DNA of 5,186 nt from Flexistipes sp041694215 (GTDB lineage: Bacteria; Chrysiogenota; Deferribacteres; Deferribacterales; Flexistipitaceae). Position numbers and translations under genes: made by a program. Below are positions 1 to 5,186 of this stretch, in pieces. The number at the start of each line of letters is the position of its first letter. Position 1 is the first letter of the stretch. Location of the stretch: the NCBI GenBank assembly GCA_041694215.1, contig JASMTO010000071.1, positions 1 to 5,186 on the forward strand, written 5' to 3'. Below the pieces are notes generated by a model, which searched no databases, was not told where the DNA came from, and saw only the letters and a list, made by a program, of their open reading frames with translations.

Positions 1-1
1 G

Positions 2-952
2 AAAAGAGCGGTGCAATTTGATGAAAAAATTACCCAGGTGGAAAATGTATTCACAGCAGGCTTGAAAAATAAAGCAGATATTGCAGCGCTAAATGAAAAA
101 GCTGACAGGCGTGAGCTACTGGCATTCAAGGAATCCGTTCGGTATGCCGAATTGTATTTCCACATATTGAATGAAGAGCTGCTTTTTATGATTAATGAAA
201 TAAAAGAATCTTTAACAGATAATACCACCAAAAAAGAATCAGCTGAGAATATCTTAAAAATAGCAACAGATATGCAGGAGCATATCTATGACAAAATGTA
301 TCTGGATTTTGAAGAACTTTTCCGCGGCAGTGAGGATAATGTTGCGGAAAAACTTAACATTTATAAAAATATCTTTTCAAAATTGATCAAAAAAATCAAC
401 ATAAGCAAAAAAGCTCTGGATCTGGGAACTGGCAGAGGTGAAATGCTCGCATTCCTTGATTCGCTAGGTTTTGAAGCAAAAGGGGTGGATTTGAATAAAA
501 TAGCGGTATCAAGCTGCATGGATAAAGGATACGATGCCTTGTGCACTGATGCTCTGTCTTATCTTAAAACACTCAAGCCTAAAAGCTTATCCCTTGTGAC
601 GTCGCTGCATATGGTGGAGCATTTAGATAATGATGTGTTACTTAGTATTATAAAGGAATGTAACAGGGTTTTGGAAGATAATGGTATGGTGGTTTTTGAA
701 ACACCGAACCCTAGAAACATCCTTGTGGGTTCAGGTGAGTTTTATAGAGATTTTACTCATAACAAGCCCCTCTTCCCCGATACCTTAAAATTTTTTCTTG
801 AATACTTTGGCTTCAGTGATGTAAAGATTTACTATTTCGACAGTGATAACAAAAATCTCATTGACTCAGAAAATATTTCCTTTGATACACTGCAGGACTA
901 TGTGGAAATATCCCGTGATTATGCTGTAGTTGGGTATAAAAAGTGCGTGTAA
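2..952 (+). CDS. SAM-dependent methyltransferase with N-terminal coiled coil, 5' end cut by window
   Basis: Probable class I (Rossmann-fold) S-adenosylmethionine-dependent methyltransferase of a surface-polysaccharide locus. Numbering from the Val/GTG codon at position 11: residues 1-70 are charged and helical, probably coiled coil; FRGSEDN at 105-111 is the lead-in typical of this family; the SAM-binding motif I is ALDLGTGRGE at 135-144; the acidic residue after strand 2 is D160 in GVDLN. SLHMVEHL at 198-205 and FETPNPRN at 229-236 are the later motifs, and FYRDFTHNKPLFPDTL at 244-259 matches the C-terminal signature of methyltransferases found beside glycosyltransferases, including O-antigen chain-end modifiers such as WbdD. 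No kinase domain is visible. The frame is open to the left edge and the GTG at 11 has no well-spaced ribosome binding site, so the true start is probably upstream. The acceptor (sugar, phosphate or other) is unknown. The 3' end overlaps the next gene, so the two are probably translated in coupled fashion. Confidence 0.88.
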   Translation, partial: KRAVQFDEKITQVENVFTAGLKNKADIAALNEKADRRELLAFKESVRYAELYFHILNEELLFMINEIKESLTDNTTKKESAENILKIATDMQEHIYDKMYLDFEELFRGSEDNVAEKLNIYKNIFSKLIKKINISKKALDLGTGRGEMLAFLDSLGFEAKGVDLNKIAVSSCMDKGYDALCTDALSYLKTLKPKSLSLVTSLHMVEHLDNDVLLSIIKECNRVLEDNGMVVFETPNPRNILVGSGEFYRDFTHNKPLFPDTLKFFLEYFGFSDVKIYYFDSDNKNLIDSENISFDTLQDYVEISRDYAVVGYKKCV

Positions 953-1968
953 TTGTCACTACCGTTCAGACACCTTTCATACAAGGGGGTGCTGAATTGC
1001 ATGCAAAAAGCCTCAGGGATGCTCTTATTAAATCAGGGCACGAAGCTGAAATTGTGACATTTCCTTTTAAATTTACCCCTGAGATATATATCAGTGACCT
1101 TATGGAGTTTATTTCAAACATTAATTTTGATCAGATGGGCTGGGTTTCCATAGACAAACTGATTGCTCTGAAGTTTCCCGCTTATTATGTGAATCATTCT
1201 AATAAAGTAATATGGCTACTCCACCAGCACAGGGCTGTCTACGACCTGTTTGATGAAAACAGTGCCGATAAGACTCAGAAAATGCTGAGGGAAAAGATTT
1301 ATGCGTATGATAACATTGAATTTGCAGAAGCAAGAAAAATATTCGCCAATTCCAAAAATGTTGCCAAACGATTGAAAAAATATAACAACATAGATGCCAC
1401 ACCATTATACCACCCGCCTTTTGATAACGAAAGATTTTATACTAATGACTACCTGCCTTATATTTTTTATCCCAGCAGGCAAGAAAAACTTAAAAGGCAA
1501 AATATGCTCATCGAGGCCATGAGGCATGTAAAAAGTGATGTGAAGCTTATACTTTCTGGGGTGGGGGGACAATACGAGAAAAATAAAATGTTAGTGGAGA
1601 AATATAATCTGCAGCACAAAGTTCGGTTGTTAGGCTACATAACTGACTGGGAAAAATACAGTTTTTATGCAAATGCACTGGCTATTGCCTACCCTCCTTA
1701 TGACGAAGATTACGGATATGTAACTCTGGAGGCTATGCTATCCAAAAAGCCTGTGATTACATGCAATGACTCAGGGGGGCCTCTGGAGTTTGTCATAAAT
1801 GGTGAAAATGGCTTTGTGACAAACCCTGACCCTGCTGAATTAGCTGAAAAAATAGACTGGCTTTACTTTAATAAAGCCAAAGCTATAAGTATGGGAAAAA
1901 CATCGAAACAAATTTATATTGAGAAAAACATAACGTGGGAAAATGTGATAAATCAGTTACTCTATTAG
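943..1968 (+). CDS. GT4-family glycosyltransferase
   Basis: Retaining glycosyltransferase of the GT-B fold, CAZy family GT4-like, 341 residues, predicted cytosolic or peripheral at the inner membrane. It should transfer a sugar from a nucleotide-sugar donor to a growing glycan; sugar and linkage cannot be inferred. The N-terminal domain opens with strand MRVIVTTVQT and the glycine loop QGGAEL (14-19), the usual start of the GT-B acceptor domain. FPAYYVNHSN (78-87) is shared with the first half of the next gene. The C-terminal donor domain has FYPSRQEKLKRQ (175-186), ILSGVG (203-208), and the EX7E motif as E255 and E263 within DEDYGYVTLE, followed by KPVITCNDSGGPLEFV (269-284), which normally contacts the nucleotide. 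The GTG start at 943 is chosen because it gives the complete first strand; a GGG at 932-934 is a weak ribosome binding site. It overlaps the methyltransferase end by 10 bases, suggesting translational coupling. No signal peptide or membrane segment is seen. Confidence 0.92.
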   Translation: MRVIVTTVQTPFIQGGAELHAKSLRDALIKSGHEAEIVTFPFKFTPEIYISDLMEFISNINFDQMGWVSIDKLIALKFPAYYVNHSNKVIWLLHQHRAVYDLFDENSADKTQKMLREKIYAYDNIEFAEARKIFANSKNVAKRLKKYNNIDATPLYHPPFDNERFYTNDYLPYIFYPSRQEKLKRQNMLIEAMRHVKSDVKLILSGVGGQYEKNKMLVEKYNLQHKVRLLGYITDWEKYSFYANALAIAYPPYDEDYGYVTLEAMLSKKPVITCNDSGGPLEFVINGENGFVTNPDPAELAEKIDWLYFNKAKAISMGKTSKQIYIEKNITWENVINQLLY

Positions 1969-1970
1969 AT

Positions 1971-1976
1971 AAGAGG
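1971..1976 (+). promoter_or_regulatory. Ribosome binding site of the fused glycosyltransferase gene
   Basis: AAGAGG lies six bases before the ATG at 1983, inside the 14-base gap after the preceding stop codon. It supports that ATG as the start and fits continued transcription from the upstream genes, since there is no room for a separate promoter in the gap. Confidence 0.7.
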
Positions 1977-1982
1977 TTGTAG

Positions 1983-4304
1983 ATGAAAATTGCAATTGTG
2001 GCACCAAGCCCCGTCCCATTTGTTGTGGGTGGAGCAGAAAAGCTTTGGTGGGGGATGCAAAAGTATATCAATGACTTTACATCTCACAACTGCGAGTTAA
2101 TAAAAATACCTACACCGGAGAATACGCTCATAGACATTATACACTCCTATTACAGATTTTATACGCTGGATATTACATACTTCGATATGGTTATATCAAC
2201 AAAATACCCAGCATTCATGGTGCAGCATTCTAATCATCACTTATATCTGCAGCATCTTTTGCGCGGTCTATATGACACATATCCTAAACATTTGGCGGAA
2301 ACACCTACTTTTTATGATAAAGAAGTGGACAAGCTAATGGATAAAATCTGTAGTGCTGATATTTCTATTGATAATATTTTTTGCGAGTTAATGAATTTCA
2401 TTGAAAAAAGAAAAAATGACGAATATCTTAACCGTTTTCCCGGGCCTTTTATCCGAAAAATTGTACGCACCCTGGATCGAAGGGGAATGGAAAACATAAA
2501 AACGTTTAGCTGTATTTCTGAAACAGTTAAAAATCGCAAAGACTATTTCCCTCCTTTTGCTGATGTGGAAGTAATATACCATCCATCCGGTTTCAGCGAA
2601 TATAAAAACAATGGGGAAAAATACTTTTTTACGGCGAGTAGGCTAGATAAGCCGAAAAGAATCGATTTGCTAATCCAAGCTTTTATGCTTTCGGATGTAA
2701 AAATACCTCTGATAATTGCTGGGACAGGGCCTGAGGAAGAAAATCTCAAGAAACGTGCACAACATGATGACAGAATAAAATTTGTGGGCTTTGTGAGTGA
2801 AAAGGAGCTCATACAATACTACAGTGACAGTAAGGCTGTTATTTTTATCCCCTATGATGAAGATTTCGGTTTGATAACATACGAAGCTTTTGCATCTGGC
2901 AAACCCGTCATTACATGTTCGGATTCAGGTGGGGTTACCGAACTGGTGAAAGATGGAATAAATGGCTTTATAGCTGAGCCTTCCCCTGCATCGCTGGCAA
3001 AAGCCATAAATAATGTCGATAGCCTTCTTACAAAGGATGTGCAAAATATCTGTAAATCCACGGTTAAGTCTATAACATGGAGCAATCTTATCAACAAGCT
3101 GATCCAAAAAGGAAAAGGGATGGCCCCTTATGTCAGGGAAAAAATCATCTGCCTTTCCACATATCCTGTCTTTTCCCCATGCTCAGGAGGGCAGCTAAGA
3201 ACTTTTCATATACTTAAAAGATTATCCAGTAGATACGATATTATCCTGCTCTCCTTAGCCAGTAATTGTAGAGGTAACATTTCTGAAGTGAAAATTAACA
3301 TGAATTTTAAAGAAATTAAAATACCTGAATCAAAAGCTTTTGATATTCGAAAGCGAACTATTGATGCCAAACTTGGCGTACCGGCTACTGATATTGCATT
3401 TATGCTTTACAGCGATCTGAATGATGATTTTTCCCGGCTGTTTAACAAATATGCCGAAGAGGCTGATGCCGTCCTCTGTGTCCAGCCATATTCATACCCT
3501 TTAGCCACGAAATATTTTAAAGGCCCTATTATACATGAATCACAAAATGTTGAATATTTTTTGAAAAAGCAAATGGTCATCACGGTGGATGAAGACATTT
3601 TTAACAAGCTGTATTCGGTGGAACGTGAGATTTGCAGCAAAGCAACATTTAATATAGTGTGCACAAAAGAGGATGCGGCAAAATTTGTGGAAATATACAA
3701 TTTAGATGATTTTAAGTACCACCTGGTGCCTAATGGAGTGGATGCAAAAAATACACCCTTTTTTGACAGACTCAGCCGGCATGCATACAAAAAAAAGTTG
3801 GGCATTAAAGGCAGCATTGCCATATTTGTGGGCAGCTGGCATCAGCCTAACATAGATGCTGTACACAAGATAATCAATATGGCTGAGGCTGAGAAGTCCA
3901 TTAAGTTTCTGGTTATCGGTTCCGTCGGGCTTTATTTTAAGGATCGGGATATTTCTTTTCCAAAAAATTTGAGTTTTACGGGGCTGGTTTCGGATACCGA
4001 AAAATCCATATATCTTAGAATAGCTGACATTGCAGTCAATCCAATGCTATCTGGTTCTGGTTCTAATTTAAAAGTAGCCGAATATATGGCTGCAGGTCTG
4101 CCTGTTGTAAGTACTGAAATCGGCTGCCGAGGTTATGGGGATAAAATAACAAACTATGCGGATATAGCAGAGATAGAAGAATTCCCCGGGAAAATAAATT
4201 ATCGGCTTAAAAATCCTGATGATTTACGATTAAAAAAAGCGAGGGAATATATTTTGGAAAATTATGACTGGGATGTAGTAATTAAGAATTTCCCTTTTGT
4301 TTGA
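1983..4304 (+). CDS. Two-domain fused glycosyltransferase (GT4-GT4)
   Basis: A 773-residue protein, about twice the length of an ordinary GT4 enzyme, holding two complete GT-B glycosyltransferases. The first (about 1-375) starts MKIAIVAPSP with VVGGAEKL (14-21), has YPAFMVQHSN (75-84), FTASRLDKPKR (216-226), IIAGTGPEEE (244-253) and an intact EX7E motif, E293 and E301 in DEDFGLITYE. It resembles the preceding gene but carries about 46 extra residues between the YD at 97-98 and the HP at 200-201. The second (about 386-773) starts IICLSTYPV, then SGGQLRTFH (401-409), HESQNVEY (518-525), VPNGVD (582-587), FVGSWHQPN (615-623), and SGSGSNLKVAEYMAAGLPVVST (690-711). This second branch keeps E700 but has Ser692 where EX7E would place the first Glu; from family knowledge, such a replacement is common in this branch and does not imply inactivity. 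The likely role is two consecutive sugar additions in one glycan, which is inference. The start is set by the AAGAGG site and first-strand alignment. An internal ATG lies at residue 380. Confidence 0.9.
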   Translation: MKIAIVAPSPVPFVVGGAEKLWWGMQKYINDFTSHNCELIKIPTPENTLIDIIHSYYRFYTLDITYFDMVISTKYPAFMVQHSNHHLYLQHLLRGLYDTYPKHLAETPTFYDKEVDKLMDKICSADISIDNIFCELMNFIEKRKNDEYLNRFPGPFIRKIVRTLDRRGMENIKTFSCISETVKNRKDYFPPFADVEVIYHPSGFSEYKNNGEKYFFTASRLDKPKRIDLLIQAFMLSDVKIPLIIAGTGPEEENLKKRAQHDDRIKFVGFVSEKELIQYYSDSKAVIFIPYDEDFGLITYEAFASGKPVITCSDSGGVTELVKDGINGFIAEPSPASLAKAINNVDSLLTKDVQNICKSTVKSITWSNLINKLIQKGKGMAPYVREKIICLSTYPVFSPCSGGQLRTFHILKRLSSRYDIILLSLASNCRGNISEVKINMNFKEIKIPESKAFDIRKRTIDAKLGVPATDIAFMLYSDLNDDFSRLFNKYAEEADAVLCVQPYSYPLATKYFKGPIIHESQNVEYFLKKQMVITVDEDIFNKLYSVEREICSKATFNIVCTKEDAAKFVEIYNLDDFKYHLVPNGVDAKNTPFFDRLSRHAYKKKLGIKGSIAIFVGSWHQPNIDAVHKIINMAEAEKSIKFLVIGSVGLYFKDRDISFPKNLSFTGLVSDTEKSIYLRIADIAVNPMLSGSGSNLKVAEYMAAGLPVVSTEIGCRGYGDKITNYADIAEIEEFPGKINYRLKNPDDLRLKKAREYILENYDWDVVIKNFPFV
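3109..3122 (+). promoter_or_regulatory. Possible internal translation start between the two fused GT domains
   Basis: In the linker of the fused gene, AAGGA (3109-3113) precedes an in-frame ATG at 3120-3122 (Met380) by six bases. Starting there would give a 394-residue protein, normal length for a stand-alone GT4 enzyme, containing exactly the second domain. This may be a working internal start or a relic of two once-separate genes whose intervening stop was lost. A purine-rich tract before an in-frame ATG can also occur by chance in AT-rich DNA. Confidence 0.3.
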
Positions 4305-4317
4305 GGAACAGGGGGGA

Positions 4318-4331
4318 GTTGAACGTTCAAC
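4318..4331. repeat. Perfect 14-base palindrome GTTGAACGTTCAAC
   Basis: GTTGAACGTTCAAC equals its own reverse complement. As single-stranded RNA or DNA it can form a five-base-pair stem with an ACGT loop; as duplex DNA it could bind a dimeric protein. It sits inside the outer stem of the convergent intergenic structure, so a structural role there is more likely than an operator role. Confidence 0.6.
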
Positions 4332-4333
4332 GT

Positions 4334-4356
4334 CCTCACATTTGCGAAGTGTGAGG
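4334..4356. repeat. Ten-base-pair hairpin with GCG loop
   Basis: CCTCACATTT (4334-4343) pairs with AAGTGTGAGG (4347-4356) around a GCG loop. All positions are Watson-Crick except one T-G wobble at the eighth pair. It is the strongest local hairpin in the convergent gap and probably contributes to transcription stop or to protecting the 3' end of the operon mRNA. Confidence 0.6.
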
Positions 4357-4405
4357 GAGGTGTCCCCTTTTGACTTCAAATTATAATGGTTGCCACTTCA
4401 CTTGT

Positions 4406-4666
4406 CTAATAATGGTATCTGCACTGGACTACAATGATAAGATCGTTGACAATTTTATAGACAAGTCTGTGTTCGGATGTAATCCTTCTTGAGTAATAGC
4501 CGTTCAAGTTTTCCTTGAGTCTCTCCGGTTTTCCAAGCCCTTCAGAATCATATGGGTTTCTCGCAATATCATTTAGAAGAAGATTAATTCTTTTGAGAAT
4601 CTTTTTGTCATTTTTCTGCCAGTACAGATAATCTTCCCAGGCATTTTCCGCAAAACCAATAATCAT
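4406..4666 (-). CDS. yoeB: YoeB-type toxin (mRNA interferase of the RelE superfamily)
   Basis: An 86-residue protein close to Escherichia coli YoeB (84 residues), a ribosome-dependent endoribonuclease that cuts mRNA at the A site and stops translation. The match runs the full length: WEDYLYWQKNDKKILKRIN (10-28), LGKPERLKENLNGYYSRRIT (44-63), EHRLVY (65-70) and CRYHY at the end. The residues matching E. coli Glu46, Arg65, His83 and Tyr84 are all present as Glu48, Arg67, His85 and Tyr86, so the toxin looks intact and active. Its ATG overlaps the antitoxin TGA in an ATGA, and only a weak AAAGAT-like site precedes it, so translation is likely coupled to the antitoxin. This keeps toxin output tied to that of its inhibitor. 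It faces the polysaccharide operon and is unlikely to share its function. Confidence 0.95.
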   Translation of the reverse strand: MIIGFAENAWEDYLYWQKNDKKILKRINLLLNDIARNPYDSEGLGKPERLKENLNGYYSRRITSEHRLVYKIVNDLIIVVQCRYHY

Positions 4667-4914
4667 AAATTAATATCTTTTTTTAAAAAATCAGAATTTT
4701 CTATCTGATCTATAGCTTCATAGAGTCTTTTTCTGTTTGTTTTTGAAGTTAAAAGATAAAGTGTTTCTTTAATAGCAGAATATTCTTCCAAAGACATCAA
4801 CACAGCGTTTTTGTTATTTTTTGTGGTGATAACAAATTCTTCCTGATCATCACAGGCTTCATTAATTAGCTTTTTTAAATTATTACGTGCTTTAGAATAC
4901 ACTATTGGCTGCAT
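4663..4914 (-). CDS. yefM: Phd/YefM-type antitoxin
   Basis: An 83-residue protein matching E. coli YefM, the partner of YoeB. It binds and neutralises the toxin and, alone or in complex with it, represses its own promoter. The N-terminal DNA-binding and dimerisation region shows IVYSKARNNLKKLINEA (4-20), EFVITTKNNKNAVLMSLEEY (26-45) with the MSLEEY signature, and ETLYLL (50-55). The C-terminal part (about 56-83), with RKRLYEAIDQIE and an acidic-basic tail, is the flexible toxin-wrapping segment in this family. First gene of the pair, as usual for yefM-yoeB. The ATG at 4914 is supported by AGAGGTG five bases upstream. Length is normal for the family, with no sign of truncation. Confidence 0.95.
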   Translation of the reverse strand: MQPIVYSKARNNLKKLINEACDDQEEFVITTKNNKNAVLMSLEEYSAIKETLYLLTSKTNRKRLYEAIDQIENSDFLKKDINL

Positions 4915-4919
4915 AAAAA

Positions 4920-4926
4920 CACCTCT
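4920..4926 (-). promoter_or_regulatory. Ribosome binding site of the antitoxin gene
   Basis: Read on the minus strand, AGAGGTG ends five bases before the antitoxin ATG. It is much stronger than anything before the toxin ATG, which fits higher antitoxin than toxin synthesis. Confidence 0.75.
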
Positions 4927-4931
4927 TTAAC

Positions 4932-4950
4932 AATATACTGTCAATATATT
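4932..4950. promoter_or_regulatory. Candidate antitoxin operator: 19-base near-palindrome over the -10 box
   Basis: AATATACTGTCAATATATT reads almost the same on both strands, with one mismatched pair (C4938 against A4944) around the central T4941. It overlaps the proposed -10 box and the start region, where bound YefM or YefM-YoeB complex would block polymerase. CAATATA also occurs twice here as a direct repeat (4931-4937 and 4942-4948), one helical turn (11 bases) apart. The TGTACA core of the E. coli YefM operator is absent, so the assignment rests on position and symmetry. Confidence 0.45.
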
Positions 4951-4971
4951 TCATTTGGTTTTACAAATCAA
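4943..4971 (-). promoter_or_regulatory. Probable sigma-70 promoter of the toxin-antitoxin operon
   Basis: On the minus strand, TTGATT (4966-4971) as the -35 box and TATATT (4943-4948) as the -10 box are separated by exactly 17 bases. Transcription would start near 4936, leaving a leader of about 22 bases that holds the ribosome binding site. Both boxes differ from consensus, and the AT-rich setting raises the chance of coincidental matches. Confidence 0.55.
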
Positions 4972-4980
4972 GCTTAAATA

Positions 4981-5043
4981 CTTTACTGGCGTCACCCCAT
5001 TTTTTTAGCATAAATTTTTTCCAATGTAATTTGCACGCATTCC
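4981..5043. other. AT-rich stretch without a recognisable gene
   Basis: This stretch contains T runs (around 5000 and 5014) but no open frame with a ribosome binding site, no convincing hairpin and no RNA-gene signature. It separates the toxin-antitoxin promoter from the repeat structure at the right end. Confidence 0.5.
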
Positions 5044-5066
5044 GCAGCCGAAACTCGAAACTACTG

Positions 5067-5076
5067 CCGCTAACCG
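5067..5076 (+). repeat. Direct repeat CCGCTAACCG, copy 1
   Basis: First copy of a ten-base sequence that recurs in the same orientation at 5149. It lies at the inner edge of the ACTGCCG stem and mostly in the internal loop of the large inverted repeat, so it is not explained by base pairing of the arms. Confidence 0.5.
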
Positions 5077-5148
5077 TCTGCACCCTTCTCTTATAATTGC
5101 TTTTATTTGCAAATATTTACACACTTTACATTCCAACACAGGGTGCGA

Positions 5149-5158
5149 CCGCTAACCG
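5149..5158 (+). repeat. Direct repeat CCGCTAACCG, copy 2
   Basis: Second copy, 82 bases after the first and in the same orientation, although it sits in the opposite arm of the inverted repeat. Retention of a direct repeat inside an inverted structure suggests a protein- or RNA-recognised sequence. Confidence 0.5.
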
Positions 5159-5186
5159 GCAGTACGTTTCTCAGACATCGGCTGCT

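Larger units (their letters stand above)
4310..4371. terminator. Structured region between convergent genes, possible terminator or REP-like repeat
   Basis: Six bases after the glycosyltransferase stop begins a compact folded region. An outer stem AGGGG (4310-4314) pairs with CCCCT (4364-4368) and is followed by TTT, giving four T in all. Inside are a perfect 14-base palindrome and a 10-base-pair hairpin. Between two convergent transcription units, a terminator is the natural reading for the plus-strand operon. The T run is short, and on the minus strand there is no T run after the hairpins, so termination of the toxin transcript is less well supported. The GGGGACAC seen on the minus strand resembles repeats I associate with REP-associated tyrosine transposases, but no transposase is present in the window. 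Confidence 0.45.
5044..5185. repeat. 142-base imperfect inverted repeat with GC-rich arms and AT-rich centre
   Basis: Four stem blocks pair in nested order: GCAGCCGA (5044-5051) with TCGGCTGC (5178-5185); AAAC (5058-5061) with GTTT (5166-5169); ACTGCCG (5063-5069) with CGGCAGT (5157-5163); and GCACCCT (5080-5086) with AGGGTGC (5140-5146). The interval 5087-5139 is AT-rich and shows little structure. The nesting order and the sharp base-composition contrast make chance unlikely. It could be a miniature inverted-repeat element, a paired REP (BIME-like) element, the end of a mobile element continuing past the window, or a structured RNA. No coding frame with a credible start crosses it. Confidence 0.6.

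Noticed and set aside
11..13. GTG at position 11 as the true start of the methyltransferase
   Set aside because: The frame stays open to the window edge, AGAG is only two bases away and so badly spaced, and the coiled coil appears to continue upstream.
3789..3796. A8 tract in the fused gene (and G6 tracts at 1563-1568 and 4311-4316) as phase-variation switches
   Set aside because: The tracts are short and not in a start or promoter position, and such runs are expected by chance in AT-rich genes. Both coding tracts keep the frame intact.
3407..3823. Long antisense reading frame of 138 codons
   Set aside because: It lies wholly within the second glycosyltransferase domain, resembles no family I know, and lacks a credible ribosome binding site, so it is a shadow of the real gene.
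4939..4944. Consensus TTGACA on the minus strand as the -35 box of the antitoxin promoter
   Set aside because: The matching -10 position falls in the ribosome binding site and T run just before the ATG and reads TGTTTT. It fits better as part of the near-palindromic operator.
5067..5158. CRISPR array
   Set aside because: There are only two ten-base copies, with an 82-base period and no further repeats.
5044..5185. Integron attC recombination site beside a toxin-antitoxin cassette
   Set aside because: The size and folded form invite the idea, but GCTAAC occurs in the same orientation in both arms instead of as inverted RYYYAAC and GTTRRRY boxes, and CGCTAAC does not fit the consensus.
5143..5186. 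Gene start running off the right edge on the plus strand from the GTG at 5143
   Set aside because: Only 14 codons are visible, no ribosome binding site precedes them, and the segment is fully explained as an arm of the inverted repeat.

Overview
The window is AT-rich bacterial DNA with two parts. Positions 1 to 4304 are a tightly packed plus-strand operon of surface-polysaccharide genes. Positions 4406 to 4914 are a minus-strand toxin-antitoxin pair facing the end of that operon. A methyltransferase with an N-terminal coiled coil next to several GT4 glycosyltransferases is typical of O-antigen, lipopolysaccharide or other surface-glycan loci in Gram-negative bacteria. The sequence does not fix the species. 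A low-GC Gram-negative such as a Deferribacterota or Desulfobacterota relative is only a guess.

Polysaccharide operon. A class I SAM-dependent methyltransferase is cut by the left edge of the window. Its end overlaps the GTG start of a 341-residue GT4 glycosyltransferase. After 14 bases comes a 773-residue protein made of two different GT4 glycosyltransferases joined end to end. The first half of this fusion is a diverged paralogue of the preceding gene; the second half belongs to another GT4 branch. Together the genes could supply three sugar-transfer activities and one methylation for a glycan made at the cytoplasmic face of the inner membrane. Sugars, linkages and methyl acceptor cannot be read from the sequence.

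Convergent gap (4305-4405). It holds a perfect 14-base palindrome and a strong hairpin, both enclosed by a short G/C outer stem that ends in four T. It may be a terminator, a REP-like repeat, or both.

Toxin-antitoxin module. A Phd/YefM-type antitoxin is followed, with an ATGA overlap, by a YoeB-type mRNA interferase that keeps the known catalytic residues. Upstream are a good ribosome binding site, a plausible sigma-70 promoter and a 19-base near-palindrome over the -10 box that is a candidate autoregulatory operator.

Right end (4981-5186). I see no gene here. Positions 4981-5043 are AT-rich and featureless. Positions 5044-5185 form a 142-base imperfect inverted repeat with GC-rich arms and an AT-rich centre, and each arm carries CCGCTAACCG in the same orientation. 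This is the least explained element in the window.
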